From: Opitutia bacterium
Lineage (GTDB): Bacteria; Verrucomicrobiota; Verrucomicrobiia; Opitutales; Opitutaceae
Length of the DNA: 5,439 nt
Direction: 5' to 3'
NCBI GenBank assembly: GCA_003157575.1
Contig: PMKA01000050.1
Location: forward strand, 1,474 to 6,912
Shown: piece by piece, positions 1-5,160 of the stretch
Layout of the letters: each line of letters opens with the position of its first letter
Numbering within the stretch: the first letter of the stretch is position 1
Program-made: the position numbers and the translations under genes
Notes under the pieces: model-generated
The model's input: the letters and a program-made list of their open reading frames with translations, nothing else
Told to the model about the DNA's origin: nothing
Databases searched by the model: none

Positions 1-2
1 TG

Positions 3-497
3 GTGCCGCACAGCGCGCCATCGCCCACGGTGGTGATGGGTGTCTCGGGCGCGGGCAAGTCGACGGTCGGCGCGGCGCTCGCACAACGTTTGGGGGTGCC
101 GTTCCTGGACGCCGATACGCTGCACCCGCCGGCCAACGTCGCCAAGATGGCGGCCGGTGAACCGCTCAACTACGACGACCGCTATCCCTGGCTGAAGAGA
201 GTGGGTGAGTGGCTGGTAGCCCACCAGGACGGTGGCGTGGTTGCTTGTTCGGCGCTCAAACGCAAATACCGCGATCAGCTGCGGGTGCCCTGCCCGCGCG
301 TCGAATTCTTACTCCTCAACGGTTCACCGGAAATGATCGGCCGCAGGTTGGCTGCCAGGTCAGGCCATTTCATGCCGGCGGCGCTGTTGTGGTCGCAATT
401 CGAGACCTTGGAACCTCTTGATGTCGACGAGCCAGGTGTAACGGTTGACGTCGGACACAGCGTTGACGCCATCATCGACATCTTCCTGGCAGGTTAG
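3..497 (+). CDS. gntK: Gluconokinase, GntK/thermoresistant type
   Basis: Phosphorylates D-gluconate with ATP to 6-phosphogluconate in the cytoplasm, feeding the pentose phosphate pathway. The 164-residue protein is the usual size for the small P-loop gluconokinases. Visible marks are the Walker A loop GVSGAGKST at residues 13-21, the D36-A-D38 stretch followed by LHP (40-42), the family signature GEPLNYDDRYPWL (52-64), CSALKRKYRDQLR (82-94) and the lid/substrate segment GHF...QFETLE (121-137). These line up along the whole length with E. coli GntK as I remember it. The start used is GTG at position 3, giving a short N-terminus before the P-loop strand; only two bases precede it, so neither a ribosome site nor a slightly earlier start can be excluded. 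The TAG stop (495-497) overlaps the stop of the convergent DoxX gene. The gene looks intact. Confidence 0.92.
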   Translation: MPHSAPSPTVVMGVSGAGKSTVGAALAQRLGVPFLDADTLHPPANVAKMAAGEPLNYDDRYPWLKRVGEWLVAHQDGGVVACSALKRKYRDQLRVPCPRVEFLLLNGSPEMIGRRLAARSGHFMPAALLWSQFETLEPLDVDEPGVTVDVGHSVDAIIDIFLAG

Positions 498-1300
498 CGC
501 TTCCATTTGCCCTTGCGGGCGTCGTCGATCCCTTCGCCGACTCGTTCGCGCGCGACATCGGCCAGGTGACTGCCGCGCGCGACTGCCTCGTCGGCCAGAT
601 AACTACCCCGCGCCAAAGCTGTGTCGGCGAACTCCGCCCCACGCACCCGGGCGGTGTCGCCCAGCTTTTCGCCGCGTTTGCGCGCTTTCTTGGCCAGCGG
701 CTTACCGCGTTCCGCGGCGGTGCTGGCCAGTTCGCGGCCGCGCTCGGCCCCCACGTGCAGGCCGTGCACGATCTTGTCGCCGAGCTCGCCGAAGTCGGCA
801 TCAAACGCCGCGTCATCAGATCCCGGCAGCGCTGAAGAAACCCGCTCGGAGATCCGCTCGGCGGCCCGACGGCCGCGCCACCCCAGCGATGGCTTGCCCG
901 CGGTATCGGCGGACGCAATCATCAATCCGCCCACCAGGCTCAGATCGGTCAGGAATTGCTGTCGCTTCCGGGCTTTCACCTCCGGGTCGATCTCGTTCCA
1001 GAACATGTGCGTCCCGAGGTTGGCCGGTAGCACGGTGAACGCCAGCGCGGCCGAGGCGACGCGGGGCAGTTTGCCGGTGGCAAGAAGCAGGCCGCCCCCA
1101 ATCTGAACGGCGGCATTGACCTGCGCGAATGTCTCTGGATCGCTCAGAATGCTGCTGCCAACCGGATCCGGCAACGCCCGCAGACCGTCCACCGCGGGCG
1201 CCGCGGCTTGCGCCGCTGATTTGGGGTTGAGCAGCGAGTCAACCCCTTGGCCAATAAATGCAATCGATAACAGGGGTCGGGCGATTCTGCGGATCAGCAT
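494..1300 (-). CDS. DoxX-family membrane protein with repeat-rich C-terminal tail
   Basis: Residues 1-135 form a DoxX-like membrane domain. The N-terminus reads MLIRRIARPLLS, with hydrophobic segments near 10-24, 62-75, 80-97 and 116-131, and the conserved-looking stretch ANLGTHMFWNE (93-103) between segments 3 and 4. DoxX proteins are small four-helix membrane proteins; some mycobacterial members have been linked to redox homeostasis, but no reaction can be assigned here. After a linker (about 135-185, ending the family-like part at KPSLGWRGRRAAE) comes a charged tail of seven 11-residue units (186-262) and a basic end KGKWKR. This tail makes the protein (268 residues) much longer than a bare DoxX domain. 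I chose ATG at 1300 because the domain starts there; in-frame ATG at 1312 and TTG at 1333 would add 4 or 11 residues, and none has a good Shine-Dalgarno. The gene is divergent from pncA and converges on gntK with a 4-bp stop overlap. Confidence 0.8.
   Translation of the reverse strand: MLIRRIARPLLSIAFIGQGVDSLLNPKSAAQAAAPAVDGLRALPDPVGSSILSDPETFAQVNAAVQIGGGLLLATGKLPRVASAALAFTVLPANLGTHMFWNEIDPEVKARKRQQFLTDLSLVGGLMIASADTAGKPSLGWRGRRAAERISERVSSALPGSDDAAFDADFGELGDKIVHGLHVGAERGRELASTAAERGKPLAKKARKRGEKLGDTARVRGAEFADTALARGSYLADEAVARGSHLADVARERVGEGIDDARKGKWKR
515..745 (-). repeat. Seven tandem 11-residue (33-nt) repeats in the DoxX protein tail
   Basis: Read on the minus strand from 745 to 515, the tail divides without gaps into ERGRELASTAA, ERGKPLAKKAR, KRGEKLGDTAR, VRGAEFADTAL, ARGSYLADEAV, ARGSHLADVAR and ERVGEGIDDAR. 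The consensus is x-R-G-x-x-L-A-x-x-A-x. Units five and six are also alike in DNA: positions 557-580 and 590-613 match at 19 of 24 bases at an offset of exactly 33, which points to unit duplication. An 11-residue period with small/hydrophobic residues at positions 6, 7 and 10 and charges elsewhere suits a long amphipathic helix or a right-handed coiled coil, although a glycine in nearly every unit would weaken the helix. Confidence 0.85.
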
Positions 1301-1345
1301 GTCTCGGGGCATACCCGGTGTGCCGGGGAACAAACCGAAGGCCCG

Positions 1346-1351
1346 ACGATA
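1346..1351 (-). promoter_or_regulatory. Candidate -10 element for the DoxX gene
   Basis: On the minus strand these bases read TATCGT, matching the mycobacterial SigA -10 pattern TANNNT. A start 6-8 bases downstream would fall near 1338-1340, leaving a leader of roughly 40 bases before ATG 1300. No -35 hexamer is evident. The element overlaps the pncA -10 element by two bases (1350-1351). It is called from pattern and position only. Confidence 0.4.
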
Positions 1352-1355
1352 GGGT
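1350..1355 (+). promoter_or_regulatory. pncA -10 element (leaderless promoter)
   Basis: TAGGGT fits TANNNT and lies at -13 to -8 relative to the GTG start of pncA. A start of transcription 7-8 bases past its last T falls at 1362-1363, on the start codon, so the mRNA should be leaderless. No Shine-Dalgarno precedes the GTG, which agrees. In M. tuberculosis, from memory, TATGGT sits at -12 to -7 before pncA, and the known pyrazinamide-resistance promoter changes at -12, -11 and -7 fall in it. This is the equivalent element shifted by one base. Confidence 0.65.
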
Positions 1356-1362
1356 GGGGCGC

Positions 1363-1926
1363 GTGCGAGCGTTGATCATCGTCGACGTGCAAAACGACTT
1401 CTGTGCCGGTGGGTCGCTGGCGGTAGACGGCGGCGCCGCCCTGGCTTCAGCGATCAACGACTATCTGACCGCCGCGCCCAGCTACCCGCACGTGGTGGCG
1501 ACCAAGGACTTCCACATCGACCCGGGTGACCATTTCTCCAATCAGCCGGATTATTTGTCGTCGTGGCCACCGCATTGCATCGCGGGAAGTCCGGGTGCGG
1601 ATTTTCATCCCGACCTCGACACCGGTGCGATCGAGGCGGTCTTCCGTAAGGGCGCCTACACCGCCGGCTACAGCGGCTTCGACGGCGTCGACCAGAACGG
1701 GACCCCATTACTTGAGTGGTTGCAGCTGCGGGAAGTGGACGCGGTCGACATCGTCGGCATCGCCACCGACCATTGCGTCCGGCGGACCGCCGAGGACGCT
1801 GCGCGGGCCGGCTTGGCCACCAGGGTGCTGGTCGACCTGACCGCGGCCGTGGCGGCGGATTCGGCGGCGGAGGCACTGGCGGAGATGCGGGCGGCTGGCA
1901 TCGAGTTGGTGCAGAGCTCCCGATGA
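1363..1926 (+). CDS. pncA: Nicotinamidase/pyrazinamidase PncA
   Basis: Hydrolyses nicotinamide to nicotinate and ammonia for NAD salvage, and converts the prodrug pyrazinamide to pyrazinoic acid. The 187-residue cysteine hydrolase of the isochorismatase fold keeps every residue known to matter in the M. tuberculosis enzyme at the same number: catalytic triad D8, K96 and C138; metal ligands D49, H51, H57 and H71; substrate-pocket F13, W68 and the I133-A134 turn in VGIATDHCV. H57 is intact, unlike the H57D of M. bovis. GTG at 1363 gives VRALIIVDVQNDF, matching the MRALIIVDVQNDF start of the M. tuberculosis protein; upstream in-frame codons run through the promoter and are not used. The sequence ends one residue past the M. 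tuberculosis protein (...QSSR). The stop overlaps the next gene as ATGA. Predicted active; whether the strain is susceptible to pyrazinamide is a separate matter. Confidence 0.98.
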   Translation: MRALIIVDVQNDFCAGGSLAVDGGAALASAINDYLTAAPSYPHVVATKDFHIDPGDHFSNQPDYLSSWPPHCIAGSPGADFHPDLDTGAIEAVFRKGAYTAGYSGFDGVDQNGTPLLEWLQLREVDAVDIVGIATDHCVRRTAEDAARAGLATRVLVDLTAAVAADSAAEALAEMRAAGIELVQSSR

Positions 1927-2744
1927 CGCCGGTGGACAGGGCGGCGCTACTCGCCACGGTGGAACGGTCGCCTCAGGCCGCTGCCGCTCGCGACCGAACC
2001 GGCTGGGTGGGGCTGTTCACCGCCGACGGTCGGATCGAAGATCCGGTGGGCTCGCGGCCGCACATGGGACACGAGCAGATCGGCCGCTTTTACGACACCT
2101 TCATCGGGCCGCGCGACATCAAATTTCATCGGGATCTCGATATCGTCTGCGGCCACGTCGTGCTGCGCGAGCTCGAACTAGAAGTGGCAATGGGCCCGGC
2201 CGTGACGATGCACATTCCCGCCTTCCTGCGCTACGACCTTAAACAACACCTCCAGACAGACCTGCGAGAAGCCAACGGCCAGTGGCGGATTGCCCAGCTG
2301 CGGGCGTACTGGGAACTGCCGGCGATGATGCTGCAATTCCTGCGCAGTGGACCGCAAGCCCTGCCGCCCGCCTTGCGGCTGGCCCGGGGACTGCTGGGCA
2401 ACCAGGGGTTGCGCGGCACCGCGGGATTCATGACCGGCTTTCGGCGGGCGGGCGCGCGCCAAAAGAAACTGGTGCAGACTTTTGTCGGCGACACCGCGCG
2501 CGACGACAAGGCCGCCGCTCTGAGTGCGCTGTCATCCACCGCCGCAATAACTTTAGGTGATAACGACGCGTTCGACCTTGCCGAACTCGCTGCGCAACTC
2601 GACGGGGCGGCTATCACCAAGATGAACGGGGCGGGATCCACGGTCGCGGTCTCGCTAAACTCCGGACATGGGCGCGCCATCATGTTCGCCGACGTGGCCT
2701 GGCGGGGCAATACGATCAACCGGATCCGCTACTTTCCGGCCTGA
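1923..2744 (+). CDS. Tandem NTF2/SnoaL-like domain protein (Rv2042c homologue)
   Basis: Conserved hypothetical protein of 273 residues in the slot held by Rv2042c in M. tuberculosis. Residues about 10-140 look like a SnoaL/NTF2-like domain: RDRTGWVGLFTADGRIEDPV (23-42), then G49-H50...FYDTFIGP (56-63), and a strand-rich second half ending QWRIAQLRAYWEL. Residues about 183-273 seem to repeat the fold: a helical opening QTFVGDTARDDKAAALSALS, then TITL-like strand ITLGDND, and a closing strand pair ending RIRYFPA, the usual last strand of these domains. The segment between (about 140-180) holds LRSGPQALPPALRLARGLLG and is amphipathic and basic. No signal peptide, so cytosolic. NTF2-like folds serve as isomerases, dehydratases or binding modules; no catalytic set can be named, so function is unknown. 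The ATG overlaps the pncA stop (ATGA), so translation is probably coupled. An earlier in-frame start inside pncA is not credible. Confidence 0.88.
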   Translation: MTPVDRAALLATVERSPQAAAARDRTGWVGLFTADGRIEDPVGSRPHMGHEQIGRFYDTFIGPRDIKFHRDLDIVCGHVVLRELELEVAMGPAVTMHIPAFLRYDLKQHLQTDLREANGQWRIAQLRAYWELPAMMLQFLRSGPQALPPALRLARGLLGNQGLRGTAGFMTGFRRAGARQKKLVQTFVGDTARDDKAAALSALSSTAAITLGDNDAFDLAELAAQLDGAAITKMNGAGSTVAVSLNSGHGRAIMFADVAWRGNTINRIRYFPA

Positions 2745-2848
2745 TCATGCGGGGCCGCGGTGGCCATCCAGCAACACCACAGGCCCATCGGGTAGCAAGG
2801 ACGTCAGAGAGCCGGCGGGGAGACCGGCGTCGGGCCAGAGGGAGCATC
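2745..2848. other. Intergenic gap between NTF2-like and lipoprotein genes
   Basis: This is the only sizeable gap in the rightward gene series. It holds no TANNNT -10 element that I can find. Three weak 4- to 5-bp inverted repeats are visible: 2737-2741 with 2753-2757 across the upstream stop codon, 2753-2756 with 2762-2765, and 2811-2815 with 2824-2828. None has a T-run, so a strong intrinsic terminator is unlikely. It could hold an RNA processing site or an unrecognised promoter. Confidence 0.35.
2837..2844 (+). promoter_or_regulatory. Ribosome binding site of the lipoprotein gene
   Basis: AGAGGGAG ends four bases before ATG 2849 and resembles the 3' end complement of 16S rRNA. It decides the start at 2849 against the in-frame ATG at 2747, which would add an arginine-rich stretch ahead of the export signal. 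Confidence 0.65.
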
Positions 2849-4192
2849 ATGCTCGATAAGCCGTTCGGACGGCGGAGCCTGCTACGAGGGGCAGGTGCGT
2901 TGACCGCGGCATCGTTGGCACCGTGGGCCGCCGGCTGCGCTTCCGACGACGACGAAAATGCGCTGACCTTCTTTTTTTCGGCCAATCCGGACGAGGCCAA
3001 GGCTCGGATGCGCGTCGTCGACGAATTCCAGCGCCAGCATCCCGATATCAAGGTTCGGCCGTTGTTGTCGGGGCCGGGTGTGATGCAGCAGCTATCGACA
3101 TTCTGCGCAGGCGGCAAATGCCCGGACGTGCTGATGGGCTGGGAATTGACCTATGCCGAACTGGCCGCCCGAGGGGTGTTGCTGGACCTCAACACCATGC
3201 TGGTGCAGGACAAGGCGTTCGCCGCGGAGCTGAAATCGGAGAGCATCGAGCCGCTGTACGCCACTTTCGCGTACAACGCTGGCTCCAAAGGCGGCCAGTA
3301 CGCCCTTCCGGAACAATGGGCCGGAAACTACTTGTTCTACAACAAAAGGCTGTTCGCTGAGGCGGGCGTGCCGCCTCCACCCACGACATGGGAAAAGCCG
3401 TGGACCTTCGCCCAGTTCCTCGACACCGCCGACGCTCTGACCCACCGGGACGGATCCGGGCGAGCGACGCAGTGGGGATTCGTCAACACCTGGTGGTCGT
3501 ACTACGCGGCGGGCCTGTTCGCCATGAACAACGGCGTGCCATGGTCCACGCCGTTGATGAACCCCACCCACATGAATTTCGGCGACCAGGCGTTCGTCGA
3601 CGCGGTGCAGTTCTACGCTGACCTGGCCAACAAATACAAGGTGGCGCCCAACGCGTCCGAGGTGCAGTCGATGTCCACGCCCGACCTGTTCGCGGAGGGC
3701 AAAGCGGCCATGGCCCTCGGCGGGCATTGGCGCTACCAGACGTTCATGCGCGCCGACGGCCTGGATTTCGATGTCACCTCTTTGCCGGTAGGCCCCTCGC
3801 TCCCGAAGGGACATGCCGCCGTCTCCAATATCGGCGCCACCGGCCTCGCGATCTCAGCCAGCAGCCAACGCAAAGAGCAGGCCTGGGAATTCGTGAAGTT
3901 CGCGACTGGACCGCTCGGGCAGAAGATCATCGGTGAATCCTGTCTGTTCGTACCGGTGCTACGATCCGCGCTCAACTCGGACGGCTTCGCAAAGGCCCAC
4001 CACAGGATTGGCAACCTCGGCGTGCTCACCACCGGGCCCGACCACTCGGAAGCTTTGCCGGTCACCCCGGCATGGGAGAAGGTGGTCGCCCTGATGGACC
4101 GCGAGTTCGGACCGGTGCTGCGCGGATCCCGGCCTGCGGCATCGCTGACGGGGTTGGCCCACGACGTCGACGAGGTGCTGCGCTCTCCATGA
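2849..4192 (+). CDS. Sugar ABC transporter substrate-binding lipoprotein (Rv2041c homologue)
   Basis: Captures a carbohydrate outside the membrane and delivers it to the permeases encoded downstream. The 447-residue protein has the size and layout of family 1 (MalE/UgpB-like) binding proteins. The N-terminus has a twin-arginine motif GRRSLLRG (7-14), a hydrophobic stretch to W26 and a lipobox-like AAGC with the lipidated cysteine at C30; alanine at -3 makes the lipobox weak but acceptable. The mature part starts with a strand ALTFFFSANP (38-47), then an amphipathic helix and PDVLMGWELTYAELAARG, the typical first-lobe pattern. YALPEQWAGNYLFYNKRLF (151-169) is the usual inter-lobe and partner-helix region; FAEGKAAMALGGHW (281-294) and the GATGLAIS...AWEFVKFAT segment are family hallmarks. 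Aromatic residues in these regions suit sugar stacking. C86 and C91 could form a small disulphide loop. Substrate unknown. The stop overlaps the permease start as ATGA. Confidence 0.93.
   Translation: MLDKPFGRRSLLRGAGALTAASLAPWAAGCASDDDENALTFFFSANPDEAKARMRVVDEFQRQHPDIKVRPLLSGPGVMQQLSTFCAGGKCPDVLMGWELTYAELAARGVLLDLNTMLVQDKAFAAELKSESIEPLYATFAYNAGSKGGQYALPEQWAGNYLFYNKRLFAEAGVPPPPTTWEKPWTFAQFLDTADALTHRDGSGRATQWGFVNTWWSYYAAGLFAMNNGVPWSTPLMNPTHMNFGDQAFVDAVQFYADLANKYKVAPNASEVQSMSTPDLFAEGKAAMALGGHWRYQTFMRADGLDFDVTSLPVGPSLPKGHAAVSNIGATGLAISASSQRKEQAWEFVKFATGPLGQKIIGESCLFVPVLRSALNSDGFAKAHHRIGNLGVLTTGPDHSEALPVTPAWEKVVALMDREFGPVLRGSRPAASLTGLAHDVDEVLRSP
2972..2978 (+). repeat. T7 homopolymer tract in the lipoprotein gene
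   Basis: Seven consecutive T within codons for F-F-F-S (TTC TTT TTT TCG), at bases 124-130 of the lipoprotein gene, just after the lipidated cysteine. Such a run is unusual in this GC-rich sequence and could be a slippage site. Confidence 0.9.
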
Positions 4193-5160
4193 CGTCGGTC
4201 GATACCTCCGCCACATCCGGCCCGGTCAGCGCGAAAGGGCGCAACGGCGGCCGCAACGGACCTGGCCCTTCGCGCCGCCGCGCCCGGGCCGGTCGCCTGT
4301 TTGTGGCACCGAACCTGGCCGCGGTCACGGTGTTCCTGCTGTTCCCCCTAGGATTCTCGCTCTACATGAGCTTTCAGCGGTGGGACGTGTTCAACCCGCC
4401 GAAGTACGTGGGCCTGAAGAACTTCCACGAGCTCTTCACGTCGGATCCGCTGTTTCTCATCGCCATCCGCAACACGGCGATCTTCACCCTTGGGACCGTC
4501 GTGCCGACCGTCCTGATCAGCCTGGCCGTCGCCGGCGTGCTGAACCAGAAAGTCAAGGGCATCGGTATCGTCCGGACCATTGTCTTTCTGCCACTGGCTA
4601 TCTCGTCGGTAGTGATGGCGGTCGTCTGGCAGTTCGTCTTCAACACCGACAACGGGCTGCTCAACATCATGCTCGGCTGGATCGGGGTAGGCCCGATCCC
4701 GTGGCTGGTCGAACCCCGATGGGCAATGTTCTCGTTATGCGTGGTCAGCGTGTGGCGAAGCGTGCCGTTCGCCACCATCATCTTGCTGGCCGCAATGCAA
4801 GGCGTTCCGGAGACCGTGTACGAAGCGGCCAAAATCGACGGTGCGGGCGAGATACGCCAGTTCGTCTCCATCACGGTGCCGCTGATCCGCGGGGCCGTGA
4901 CGTTTGTGGTCGTCATATCGATCATCCACGCGTTCCAGGCATTTGACTTGGTCTACGTTCTCAACGGCCCGAATGGCGGCCCGGAAACCGCGACCTACGT
5001 TCTGGGCATCATGCTGTTCCAGCACGCATTCTCTTTCCTGGAATTCGGCTACGCGTCGGCGCTGGCATGGGTGATGTTCGCCATCTTGCTGGTGCTGACC
5101 GTGCTGCAGTTGCGGCTGTCGCGGCAACGGTCAATGGAGGCTTCCAATGGCATCGGTTGA
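4189..5160 (+). CDS. Sugar ABC transporter permease, MalF/UgpA type (Rv2040c homologue)
   Basis: Inner-membrane subunit of a carbohydrate importer. The 323-residue protein has a basic, glycine- and arginine-rich cytoplasmic N-terminus (1-36) followed by six predicted membrane helices: LFVAPNLAAVTVFLLFPLGF (about 37-60), then segments around residues 88-116, 127-148, 180-206, 234-258 and 288-312. The cytoplasmic EAA loop that docks on the ATPase is clear: YEAAKIDGAGEIRQF, with E212-A-A, G218 and the following VPLI at about 230-233. The short periplasmic part before the second helix, with YVGLKNFHELF, is typical of UgpA-like permeases. ATG 4189 overlaps the lipoprotein stop by four bases, so the two are translationally coupled; an upstream frame reaching to 4072 lies inside the lipoprotein gene and is not used. 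The N-terminal tail is somewhat longer than in the M. tuberculosis protein (about 300 residues, from memory). The 3' end overlaps the second permease by 14 bp. Confidence 0.95.
   Translation: MTSVDTSATSGPVSAKGRNGGRNGPGPSRRRARAGRLFVAPNLAAVTVFLLFPLGFSLYMSFQRWDVFNPPKYVGLKNFHELFTSDPLFLIAIRNTAIFTLGTVVPTVLISLAVAGVLNQKVKGIGIVRTIVFLPLAISSVVMAVVWQFVFNTDNGLLNIMLGWIGVGPIPWLVEPRWAMFSLCVVSVWRSVPFATIILLAAMQGVPETVYEAAKIDGAGEIRQFVSITVPLIRGAVTFVVVISIIHAFQAFDLVYVLNGPNGGPETATYVLGIMLFQHAFSFLEFGYASALAWVMFAILLVLTVLQLRLSRQRSMEASNGIG
5136..5140 (+). promoter_or_regulatory. Ribosome binding site of the second permease
   Basis: GGAGG, a near-perfect Shine-Dalgarno, lies six bases before ATG 5147, inside the end of the first permease gene. 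It is the best ribosome site in the window and fixes the second permease start within the 14-bp overlap. Confidence 0.85.

Noticed and set aside
445..1106. Long plus-strand open frames opposite the DoxX gene
   Set aside because: Arginine-, proline- and serine-rich translations typical of the wrong strand; the minus-strand frame has membrane helices and a clear repeat pattern.
1326..1332. GGGAACA resembling an ECF (SigE/SigH-type) -35 element before pncA
   Set aside because: No matching GTT-type -10 lies 16-17 bases downstream, and the TANNNT element explains the start better.
1301..1333. Longer DoxX protein from TTG 1333 or ATG 1312
   Set aside because: The extra residues have no family support and no ribosome site, and the domain begins at ATG 1300. 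They are not fully excluded, since no candidate has a good Shine-Dalgarno.
2811..2828. GCCGG/CCGGC inverted repeat as a terminator or operator
   Set aside because: Only five base pairs with an eight-base loop and no T-run; expected by chance at this GC content.
2747..2848. N-terminal extension of the lipoprotein from ATG 2747
   Set aside because: It would put an arginine-rich stretch before the twin-arginine export signal, and the ribosome site at 2837-2844 serves ATG 2849.
3092..3814. A 240-codon open frame antisense to the lipoprotein gene
   Set aside because: Its translation is histidine-, valine- and arginine-rich with no domain pattern; it is a shadow of a strongly supported gene in GC-rich DNA.
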